Part shown: positions 51,101 through 63,100 of the stretch, piece after piece | Layout: every line of letters begins with the position of its first letter | Position numbering within the stretch: the first letter of the stretch is position 1 | Assembly: GCA_964590995.1 (NCBI GenBank) | Contig: CAZPYY010000001.1 | Location: forward strand, 1 to 64,000 | DNA: 64,000 nucleotides | DNA from: Susulua sp964590995 | GTDB lineage: Bacteria > Omnitrophota > Gorgyraeia > Duberdicusellales > 4484-171 | Reading direction: 5' to 3' | The notes under the pieces: generated by a model | Database searches by the model: none | Seen by the model: the letters and a program-made list of their open reading frames with translations, nothing else | What the model was told of the DNA's origin: nothing | Program-made: the position numbers and the translations under genes

Positions 51101-54100
51101 AATACGCTCAATGCTGCCCCGTTGACCCTTTAGGGTATTGAGCCTCTCACCCAAGGCTTTTCTAACTGACTGCGATCTTTTAACAACATTTAAATTCCCC
51201 TGTTTGAGAAGTTCTTTAATCTCTTTTAATCCGGGAATTACCCTCTTTACCTTTGTGTCATCAGTTTGCCTGCCTTGCGCTGTGGTGATAATTATTGACT
51301 TGCCAATCTTAGGCCTGGCAATTATACTGTCTATAAGATCTATAACAGCTGATATTTCTTTATCAACCTCGCCAAAGAACAATTGTATCTGCTGGCGGGG
51401 ACGAGACTTTTTTAACTGGCGTATTCTTTCAATGATATCGTCCATGTCCTTTATACATTCAATAATTATACCTATCTCCTCATTTATATCTTCCACTTTA
51501 TGAAATTCCTGCCTCAACTCATCAGGCAGCAACGCGATATCTTTTTCTTTCAAATCCAATAAGGCAATAAAGTCTTTATACCTGCTTAGAGAACCGCCTT
51601 GATTACTTACCGAAGAAGAAATGGAAGAACTGCTTTCATTATTCTCATTCAATCGCCGTGCATTTCCTTTAAGCCTATCAAGATGGTCTTTTGCACCGCC
51701 AAGCTCAAGGCCGTAATATTTCCTTAATACTTCCAGCGTTTGCCCCGCATCACGAATAACCCTTGCCCTATCATCACACTTGTTTAAGGTCATTTCTATG
51801 TATGACATGAAATCTCTCTCTATCCTATCTTCCAGCCATGTTTTAAACCTCTGCAATGCCCCCCGCTGGTATGACCTCTGATCCTTTCTTCCTTCAAAAA
51901 ACCGGTTGATAGTCACTTCGCTAAAACCAAAAATGGAAGCAAGGACTAAATAACTCACCTCATCAAACAATCTCATCTTTACGAACTCAACCATATCACT
52001 CTCGGTTAAATTATCGAAGCGAAGCGAGCTGGCGCGCCGCAGAATTACTTCCATTACTTCATTTTTTGTGTCTTCTAACTCTCCGCATAAATATCTAAAC
52101 CCTGAAGTTAAGTAAAACTGAACAACTAAGCTTATCAGCTTATCGTATACCCCGGACTCCTTAGCGTTACCGGCAAACTCAAGTGCAGCCACGCGCAGCT
52201 GCTTGGTAAGATTACTGCGCGACATCCCCAACATATTGGCTATTTCTTGACGGGTATGGTCAGGATACTTATGTATTGCCTCAATAATTCTCTTTCTTTT
52301 CCAGGCATGCTTTGATGTCATATCCCAATTTTTAAGCACTGTTTTTACTAACCTGCGGACAGGCTGATGATTTGAATCCAGAGCGAATCTCATCATATCT
52401 TCAGAGATTTTCCGAGTAAGTTTTGCCCGCAAAGCCTGCTTAAGCGTATCGGGTGCAGCCCTATAAAGCCGCCTATAGGCCCCTCTGGTTATCTTTGGTT
52501 GAGTCCATCTTCCTAAAAGAACCCTTGTTATATAAGAAGGATGGACTTGATGCTGTTTTGCCAGAACCTCATCAAGCGCTTGCACTGAGATTGCTTTGTT
52601 GCGTTGCGCATAGAGAAGAACTTCTGTCTCCCGGTCGTCCAAAACCATATCACGGCGCGCCTGGCGTATTAAGGCGTCAAGTTCTCGCTCAAGCGCGTTC
52701 ATTAAGTGCAGGAACCATTTTCTTTGAGGAGACAACCGTGGTGTGTAAGTATTCTTTTCTATCGGGGATGAAGCTCCTACAACAGGAAACCCCGCCTGAA
52801 TAGCAAGAGCTATGTTATTGCTACGGCTTTTCGCTTTAACTGAGTTAATCGAAGAACTGGAATGCCTGTCTAAATCTTCTTCTCTCATGCCCATAAGCTG
52901 GCAAGCTAGACATATCTGGGCTGATTTTTTTATGTGCTCTCTGGCCTTTGTAAATGCATCTCCTGCGGCAACAAAGCTTAATCGCTTAACAACAAGCTCA
53001 AATGGATAATCATATTCCCACATTGAATAAAACCGTATCATATCTTTTAACGAGGGGAAATAATTCCTTTCTTCTAAATCCAGAAATTTAGCTACCAAAT
53101 TGTCCTCTATCATTACAAACCGTATATCCGAAAGCATAATATCACTCACCACTAGACCTTTATATTTACCCAGACTGAAACTCTCCAGCCAAGCCCTGAT
53201 TAAACTCGTGGCTTCCAAAGACTGTAATCTTATTTCAATATCGGCCTCTTTGACTCCTCTATCCCTCAAAATACTCTCCATATCTTCCCTGGTAAATTCC
53301 TCGATAACTTCCTCTATATAAACCGCTTTTGCCCTTTCAAAAGAAATATATTCAAAAGGCTGGGGAACAGGCGAGTACTCCTGAAACCTGTCATAAAAGT
53401 GGCTGGCAATCTCAAACCTTTCTTCTACGCCATAACGAATGCCTGTTTCACCGGAAAGTATCTTCACAATTACCTCGCCATACTCAGGGTGCCGGGCAAG
53501 ATATACAGAGGCGTTCTTACCCTGATGACCCGTCATGTGGGATATATCGATACCTTTTTCTTCTTTCAATTTACCCAATATAATCTTCTCTATTTCCGAA
53601 ACGTAACCAATGCTGCTGCTTGAGCTGAGACCATGCGAGAAAGTAGCGGTTACCGGCGAAAGCGCTTTCAGATTAGTCAAAAAATAATAAAGTTTTGGTT
53701 CTCCTGCTGAATTAATAACTGAGCTATTTAGCTGCCGTGCTTGAGCCCTATGATGCGTACCGGTCGCAATTGGGCTGCTGGAGTCAACATTTTTCTTTGC
53801 AGCAGCACGCTCTAAAATAATTCTTTTCGCCTCTTCAATAGAATCAGTTACCTGATAAAGCGATACATCATCAGCATTAACCGCTTTTAAAGGAATCATT
53901 ACCGCGCGAATCCAATCATCCAACTCACCCCAGAACTCACGCCCTATAAGAATAATTGGCACTGGCTTAATCTTGCCAGTTTGGATAAGACAGAGCGTCT
54001 CAAAAAGCATATCAAGGGTATCAATACCTCCGGGAAAGAATATTAAACCTAAACTGCTGTGTCGTTGCATAGCAGTTTTTAACGCAATATGACTCTGAAA

Positions 54101-57100
54101 ACAAAAGCCTCTATCGCCGGGTAGCTGTCTCCTGATATGTTTTCCTTCATACATCGTAATAAACCACCCCATTTCTAAATTAGCTTTTTGCTCCAAATGC
54201 TGATATGCCTTGCCTATTGCTTTCGCTATACTTTCTTCACCGCGACGCATGATTAAAATACGTTCATTATTAAGCGAAATAGATAGCTCATGCGCCATCA
54301 GCGAGAATTTACTGGTAGTATCAACCAATCTGCCACCAAGAATAGAAACAGCAGGACCTAAGCGGCTCAATATGCGCGTGGCTCTGAACAACTCGCTGAT
54401 AAAAACTCTGATATCAATGCCTCGCGGCTCAATCTGTCTGACTCTCAAATATGCGTCAAGATGTTGATAAGCTTCCTTCTCTGTATGTTTAAGATGAACC
54501 AGTAATGCTTTTGGCGAAGGCATTAATCCTAACGCATGTGCTCTGTAGAGAAATTGCATAAATCGATCATAGAAATCTTCATTAATTAAAACCAGTGGCT
54601 TTTGATTTCCAGAATTTCTTAGATTAAACGAAAGAAGCTCACCAATCTCATCCAGGGTACCAAACCCACCAGGAAAGGCTGACCCACCCAGACTCTTAAA
54701 AATAAACATTGCTTTACGTGTGAAAAAATAGTTAAAAATATTCGTTATGTCTTGATATTTATTCGATAGTTGTTCATGAGGAAGATTGATACATAAACCA
54801 ACTGAATTAATAAACTCACGCAAATTCTTATCAACGCTAAGCGCACCTTCGTTTGCTGCGCGCATAATCCCCGGACCGCCACCAGTAACTACCGAATATC
54901 CACCCCGCACTGCTCTCTTACCAAAACGAACAGCTTCTTTATAAAAATGATGGTGGGACTTGAATCGTGCCGAGCCAAAAGCAAAGAGAGCTGGCCCTAA
55001 TTCTATGAGCGCACTCTTAGACGCTAGCCATTCATTGATAGTTTGTTCAAAGAATCTCTCTGAAAGTATGTTGTCGCCTCTTTTATTCCTACTGGATACC
55101 GGGCTGCTGGCCTTGTTCTGATTCAACAAGAACATTGAACTGGAAGATTTCTTTTTCCTTCTTGAACTCTTTTTCTTCTTTTGTGATTTCGCGGAAACAA
55201 GATCATGCGTTAATACACGGGAAATATCAATTTCGTTTTTATCGACTCCTTTGGCTTTAACTGACCCGCGTATGACACCGTAATGAATAATCTTAATCAC
55301 TTTTGCGAATGCTCTCTCAAAAGAATAAGAAAAATCCTCTGGCTCTACGGTAAACGCCGCTGCCAGCATCTTTGCCAGGAACAAGTTACTGTCTTTTATC
55401 TCGACAGTAGTCATTACCCTTAATATCTGCTTTAATCTCATTAAAGCAAATTCATTAGTAGAAAATACTCTTACAACTTCATCTTTTATCCTATCAACAT
55501 ACAATCTTCCTATTTGGCTATCATCTAAACTATCAAGATATTCGTCAAAACCAAGAAGGTAATGCCCTAAATGATAAGGAGGTTGATCAGGATACCTTTT
55601 ACGTACATCTTCCTTTAGAAATTTAATTATTTCTTCTCGTGGTAAGCCTTGAGCTAGCAATTCAATAAGCTGGTTAAACGAAGACAAGAAAGCTCCACCG
55701 TCGTTTTCATCTTGTAACTTGCCCGCAAACGGGCTGCTGGAATGGTTAAAATAATTATTGCAACACCTGAGAGCATCATTAAAAATTTCCGCGATGATGT
55801 GGTGGGAAAAGTGTTCTCTGCCTATTCTTATATTATGCTCTATTATTCTCTTTCTAAAATCGGCATCATCAATTATCCTCACCATAAGCATGATAGCTTT
55901 CTTTGAAACTGTATCAGTATGAGAGAAAAATGATTTTCTATCAATCAGCGGCAGTTTAATTACCTCATCTTCATCAATTTCCATGGTTTCTATAGCCCAT
56001 AACCCTTTCGCACGTATATCAATTACCCACACCGGGTGAGGATAAACAACAAATGGCCTCTGATAATAAGCAGCCTCTATCTTAGCATTGCAAAAACCCT
56101 CTTGATACGATGGTATTATTATAAGGTCAGCTGCTTCATGTACCTCCCGCAGGCTAAAAGGTCCAAAGGTTCCCTCAACAGACATTACAAGATTGACCCT
56201 CTTCTCTTTGGCAAAACGCTCTAACAGTAACATATAACCTATACCTTCGTCTGTCGCCGGATGGGTAATAATGAGGTGCATTCGCCGGTGCGGATATTGC
56301 TGCTGCAATTGAGCGGCAATCTCAATGGCCAGTTCTAAATTCTTGCGCCTAATAATTCTAAGCGGCGCGATCAACAATATGTCATCGGGATGAATATTAT
56401 GAAATGCCCTGAATGCCTCTCCTGACCTTCTGTTCATGTGCGGTAAATTCTCGAAATCCCTTGCGTTAGGAGCTATGGCTACCCGCGTATCATATTTATT
56501 AAACATCGTTAACTCCTGATACGAATTAATAACTACCGTATAGAGGTCTTCGATCCCGCCATAACTTCTACCACCCGCGATCTTATTCAGCCGCCCTGTG
56601 ACCTTCTCGTTATCGGTCTCGTATTGCTCACGTTCCCACCAGTAATCATGATTGTGGGTAATGGTAAAAATAGTCTTATCTTTCATTTCATGTTTTAATT
56701 CATTCATAATCTCAACCACCGCGAGCGACAATGCAATATTTACCGGAAGCGACAACACATTCTCCGGAATGACAAAATCTATGTCATTAGATATAATGAA
56801 TTTCTTCAATCTTGACTTTATACAATCTTTTAAAAGATGGAATTTATCGATTACCTCATCAAGTTCCTGATTGAGCTTTCTCTGTTCAGTTTCTTCCTCA
56901 ATGCTAAGGCCTTCTCTTTTCTGTTTCTCCTCAAGCTTATCTAACTGCTTAGCCAGACTGAACAATTGTCCTGTTAATTCTTCAATCTCTTTATTCTTAA
57001 AATGGCAGAGAGAATCAACACTCATCCCATCAGCAATATCACTAACGCCGTCAACCTCACCGGCATAGAAATATACCTCTGCCCCACCCTTCTTGCACAC

Positions 57101-60100
57101 CTTTGCCCACTCTATTAATTCATAGGTAACGCCGTCGCGCGCTTTCTTGCTTATGCGAAACGATAAAAACAAAAATCTTTTACCGGCAGCCAGGCTCCTA
57201 AGTTGTTTAAATATTTCGCCTTTTTTACCTAATAACTCAAGAGTTGAAATAGCCTTATCAGCGTTAGTTTGCGGCTCTTCTATAGCCGAACTGCTGGATT
57301 CTTCACCATTGTGCTCTCTTATTAATGTTGTTGCAATCGGGCTGCTGGAATCTTTGTCCGGGCTAGGTAATGTCTTTAATCTCTGCTCTATATCCTCTAA
57401 TTGTTCATCTAGCCAAAGATGAAAATTATACGAATTAGTGAATTCATCAATAAAATCAAATGCCTTGATAATCAACTCTTTTATTAACTCCAATCTATTC
57501 TCATCGGCATCGTTTAAAGTAATATTAAAGAAAGGCTTACTTATGGGCATTTTTGTTTCTTTTGCTATTAATGCTGAATGCAAATCTTGTAACTTCTTGC
57601 CGTCTTCCAAGATCTTATGTTTCTCGCCCGTTAATCTAAATCTACCTTTTGGAAAATCCCGGAAGGCAAGGATGATCGGCCAAGTTTTTAAGTCTAATTT
57701 AAATAAGTCTTTTAACCAAACAACAAGATCAACAATACAAGCAGTTGACCTAATATGGATTCCCCGATGATCCTGTAGTTGGACTACAAAAGTGATGGAA
57801 GTCTTCTTAATTGACGAGCTACAGAGAGTAAAAAGGGACCTGGCCCCTTTTATGTTATTTCTTAATGACTCTTTAAATAATCCTCTAGTCCACTGTAAGG
57901 TATCTTGATCGTTAATTTGTACTGGACTTGCGCAATGTTTCTCATCAATAGTAGTTATATCCACAGGCAAGCTGACGCGAAGGGATGCTGGATCTATGCG
58001 TATGCCTCTGGGCCCTTTTCCTTTATGGACCGCGGCTGCAAAGTATGCGCCTCGGACCTTAATCAAATACACAGTGCCAGAGTCACCGCCGACAGGTTTG
58101 GCCCCTAACGCCACTATTATATCTTTTTTTATAAAAACCGTATATCCGCTAGATACCGTATCGTTATAGCCGCTCACCAGAGTAATAAACAGTCCTTCGT
58201 CTAACTCGGATGCTATGGGAACCGGCAGAAGAGCTCCTCCGCGTACTGCTTTTTTCTCAATTACAAGCATGGCCAGGTCAACATTTGGATCTCGCCAGAT
58301 TACCCCTGCCTTACCTATCAATTCATCAGTGTTAGTTCTAAGTATAACCTTATCTCTTTCTTTAACCACATGGGCACAAGTTAAAAGGATGTAGGCATCT
58401 TTTGTCTGTTTCCATACAAAGGCGCTCCCTAAACGGGCAATCTTAACAATCCTTCGAGAAAATGCTCCTTTTTCTCTATCCTGGGCAACCTTTTTTTCTA
58501 GATTTTGCCTTGCTAATTCTGTCTCAGGAGCTGCTAAAGCTAAAGCTATTTCTTTCACATCGTCTCGGGGGGTGATTGTTCTTAAGATAAAGTCGATATA
58601 ATACCTTTTTTCTCTTCTTTGTTCAACGGTTGCCGTAAGGGATTTCAGAGCTAAAGCTATTTCTTTCACATCATCGCGGGGGGCAATTGTTCTTAAGATA
58701 AAGTGCATAGAATAACCTTTGATTGCCCGGATAAGTAAGTCCAATTCCTCAGCTGCATCAGCTATTCTTTCAGCTGTTGCTTTGAGATCAAGGTTATCTT
58801 CAGCAACAATTGCTTTAAGCATAAAACCGACGCAGTAAGCTGGTATTCCTCTTTGGGCCAAGGTGTTAGTGCAAAAGTTAAGAGCTAAAGCTACTTCTTG
58901 AGTGTCATTTCGAGCAGCGATTGCCTTCTGAATAAAGTTAATAGTATGCTTGTCTATTCCTGTTTGCCATAAGGTAAGTTCAAATTGTCTATTCTCTGCT
59001 AAAACAGGTGAAGAGGCAAGCCATCCATTTTGAATATTTTTGTGCAAACTTATCTCTTTGAACCTCTGGCCTAACTCAGGCAGGGTGATATCCAGCTCGC
59101 CCCGGATAAGTTTGAATGCCTGTTCATATTGTCTGGCGACTCGAATAATACTTATTTTGTCATGGCTTATTTCATAGGCAGCCTGCATCATTTCCAGCCA
59201 CTTAGTGTTATTGTTTTCTTTATGGGCATAATACAGCTTAGCTGCTTCTTGCAGATACTTTCCGAGAAGTTCCTGGGATTTGCTGAAATAAAAATCGACA
59301 ATCTTCCTTTTTTCTTCGTATTCGTCTCCTAATTCAAAATGGTGCACGATTTGTTCAAAAGTATAATCTGTACCGGCAAAAACATCCATCAACCAGCCAT
59401 TCACCCCATGTTCAATGTATTCAGCCGCACAGCCAGTTTTTGTGGCGATATTTAAGTGGCCATTAACGGCTGCTCTTCCATCAGACGTTCCGCCAGCCTC
59501 ACGGGTTGAGCGCGGCATGCTATTCCATACATCGCAGGCCTGGGTAGCGACTTTCATAATCTCAGTTCCCGAACCATCGACAAAGATAAATTTGCCTTTC
59601 ATATCCTCTCTATCAGCCATTATCTTAAACCAGTCTACCCAATCCTTGCCGGCTGCATCGCGACCCACTCCGCCCATGAAGAAATTCCCCGCCAGGCCAT
59701 AAGAATCACCCCATGGAGTCGGATACAATTTATCTCTCTCGCCTACAACCCAGGGAAGAAGGTCAAACAATATGCGCTGCTCTTTATACTCAACAAACCT
59801 GCGCACCAGACCAAACAAAGGCCTATCTTGATATTCGAATCCATAACCCTTTGTTGCCTCTATGGTCTTGTTAAGCTGCGTTTTCATAGAACAACCTATC
59901 TCGTAAAGCACCTTCCCTGTAATTTGCTCTCCAGCTAACTCAAGTTCAAGAAGCTTTTGGCCCTTCCACTGCTCCGGACAAGAGCCGTTGGTGATCGCTA
60001 TAACCTTATCAGTATTATCAGGCACAATGATCAGCTTGGTAGTCTCAGCATGCTCTTGTGATACAGCATTGATAACTTTGACTCTTGAGTTTTCTGCCAG

Positions 60101-63100
60101 CCGCCTGGTCAAATTCACTCTACCGTCTCTTACTATATCTTCCGGAACCAAGTCAGGGCCGATATTTTCTCTCAACCACCAGGCATCAGAATAAATCCCT
60201 AGCGCGGCAGTTTCCGGAGTATGAGTTGTGAAAAGGACTTGCGTATTCGCAAAGATGCTTTGCTCGCCCTTTTCTCTAAACTGGTCATTATCGAAATATC
60301 TAATATCATTCATCATTGCCTGAAGCAGAAAGAAAGTCTGAGCTTCGTTGCAACGTAAGATGTCCGGAGCAATCCCAATTTGCTTAAAAAACTCAACATA
60401 CGCCCGTCCTAAGAAAGCCATTTGTCGCACCTTTCCCGGCTCTCTAGGATAAAGCCCATAGAAGATTTCCGGCTGGCGCACCTGTAACACCGGAATATTT
60501 TGCACTAATGCTATATACATCCGGGCATTGTAATCAAAACCCCTAAAATTAACATTAAATCGGAACGCCTCTTTCCCTGTTTCCTTAGAACCTAACGGCC
60601 TTAGGCCTTCAATATTATTCCAATCAATCCCTATATAGCGCTTGCCATCATCATGCTTATCCACATAGTGCTCATACAACGGCATAAACCCGACAGCTCG
60701 CAGGCCAATAAGGCCAAATCCTATAAAGGTTTCACCTGAGAGAAAACCCAAGCCACCAGAAGCCTGCGCCTGTTGGGCAGTTTGGTCTTTGACCACATCT
60801 AAAAATGCCTCCATCGTCGCATCAAGGACAAACGGCCCCTGCCTTAAATATTGCTTCAAGCCTTCAATATCAGTTATCGGGCTGCTGGATTGCTTACCCA
60901 AAATATGCTGATCATTTTCCCAATCTTTAAGTATTCCCTTTAATGGTTGTGGATAATGTGTACAATCTATATCAAGCCCGAGCATCTGGCCATAGATAAG
61001 GGTAAATTTAAAGGCCGCGGTACGCACATCGACAACTGGCAGCATGCGGGTAGCATTATACATAATATCCAGCACTCCCTCGGGACATTGCTGCATATAT
61101 TTCATAACCAGCTCAGCCCAGGGCCTGTTAGGAAACCTATCATGGTCTTCTAAGTCTTTTGTAGTCACGCTCTTATCCAAATGATAGTGGTAGGCATAAA
61201 TACGTGCCGAGGCATCTTCAAGACATGCCTGAAGATATCTGGGCGAAAAAGACTCAAATAGATAGCCATTTCCTGTCAGAGGGTCGTAAAACTTTTTCCC
61301 GGTTTTCTCCTCCCATACCGGTATCCATACGTTTAGAATCTGCTGAGGGGGAGCGCCGGTATAGCTGGAAACAAGAATTGCCGCGGTTATCATAAATTTT
61401 TTATCGGCCATACCTGCGGCTTCGCGCGGCGGTATAGACCATTGGGCTGCTACGCTGGTTGCGCGAATAGCCGGAATCGAAACAGGAACATTCCAGGGGC
61501 CAAATAAGAATTTCCCTTTAAGTTTTCGCGAGTATGCTGTCATCTGATAACTCCATGTCAGACCTAACGTATCATCCTGGTGGGCCTTGCCCGCCATATA
61601 TACGTTAAATCCAAGACCACCACCAAAGCTACTTTCGCTCTTCTGAGGATTTTCGCAAACATAGTCTAATCCACTTAAGGTGGTATGTTTGAAACTCCTG
61701 CCGGGCATCAGGGTAATAAATTTAATCCACTTATAATCACAGATGCGCCGGGCCTGAATAAGTAAAGGCCTGATTTTCTCAAAAACAACGCCCCACCAGT
61801 CTTTAAGCAGTCTGATAAAGCGCTCGGCCGCCCTTTGTTTCGCCTCCCATAATTCATATTTGTCTAGTCTCTTCTGTCCCATAGACTCTAATTGTTCGGG
61901 AAGCATCCAGAAAAACGGCCAAATAGAGTCTTCGATATAGAAATACTTTTCTTTAAATCGGCCGAAACGTACCTCGTCAGCCGCCATCACCTCTTCGTGT
62001 TCAACCCCCACTGTGCCAATACATCGTGCTTGCTCACTTATGAAGTACCAGGGATCATATCTTCCGCTCTGCTGGGTTATTTCCCCGAGTATCTGCCCAT
62101 CCCACCCCGTTGTATTCATTACCATAGCCGTATCACTAAATACCGGAAAGGCGGCAAGTTGCACTGTATGACAAAACGCCATAATACTTTCTTTTGTCCT
62201 CTGCAGAACACTGATATCTTTAAACTCATGATGATAGAAGATGTCAGGAACACCGGTTGCGGCAAAGGCCTCGTGCACCTGTAAAATATCAAGCTCAATT
62301 CCTAGCGCCTCAAAGGTCTTGAATGTTGCTCGGCTATAATAAATTGCCTGGGCCAACCGGGATTCGCTGTCAGGATATTGCGGATACAATTCTCCAGCAA
62401 CGTCATCAGTTAGATGAATCAAGAGTACAACCGCATCGCCGGGTGAGCCTTTCACCTTTAAGCGCCATGCCTCAACTTTGGTTTTTATCCTTTTGTTGTA
62501 TAGAGGAAATTCTACTTCTATTGCCTGATCAAGGCTATAGCTCTCGATATCATCAGAATGAAGCAGGTCATCCCAATCTAAAACAACATTGTTAAGCTCA
62601 GGGGTCTTAACTGGATTTGTCCACGAAATGACCTCTTTCATGCCGCCTAGATCACCTTTATCGCAAGAACGATTAATAACTTCGGCCAAAACCGCAAAAT
62701 CTTCTTGGTTATCCCCTGTTTCTTCTTCAACGATAAGCACCTTTCGCCCCGATTCAAGCGGAAGCAGGGACTGCATATCCCCGCTATTCAAAATAACCAC
62801 CTGGGTTACGTAATTAAGGGCCTGGGAAATATCGTCATCAGGATGTAAGCCTTCGGAAATTACCAGTTTCTTTCCTGACATTGAATCAGGAACTAAATAG
62901 CCGTCAATCAATCCTCGAATATTATGCGCCAATTCATCAGAGCTAATATGCTCTTCAACTTCATAAAGACGAAATACCGCATGCTTCATTGACTGCTGTA
63001 CGCCTCGGAGGTATTTAGGTACAGAAAAGAAGTATGTCCCTCCGTTGGCAGGTAATCCCCGCATAAATCCTCCGTTTAAAATACCTAAACCTCCGCCCAT

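Larger units (their letters stand above)
53768..60893 (-). repeat. SSSP linkers, GGGCTGCTGGA DNA subtype
   Basis: Linkers in the N-terminal part use a second codon set (TCC AGC AGC CCN): plus-strand GGGCTGCTGGA at about 53768, 55098, 55729, 57337 and 60878. The zone between (about 48-53.6 kb) mainly has SSSSI linkers without Pro (48407, 50199, 51606, 52850, 53606). Confidence 0.75.

Noticed and set aside
52020..52040. RASSLRF as another Ser linker
   Set aside because: Similar bases (GCGAGCTGGC) but it sits inside a helical module with no low-complexity context.
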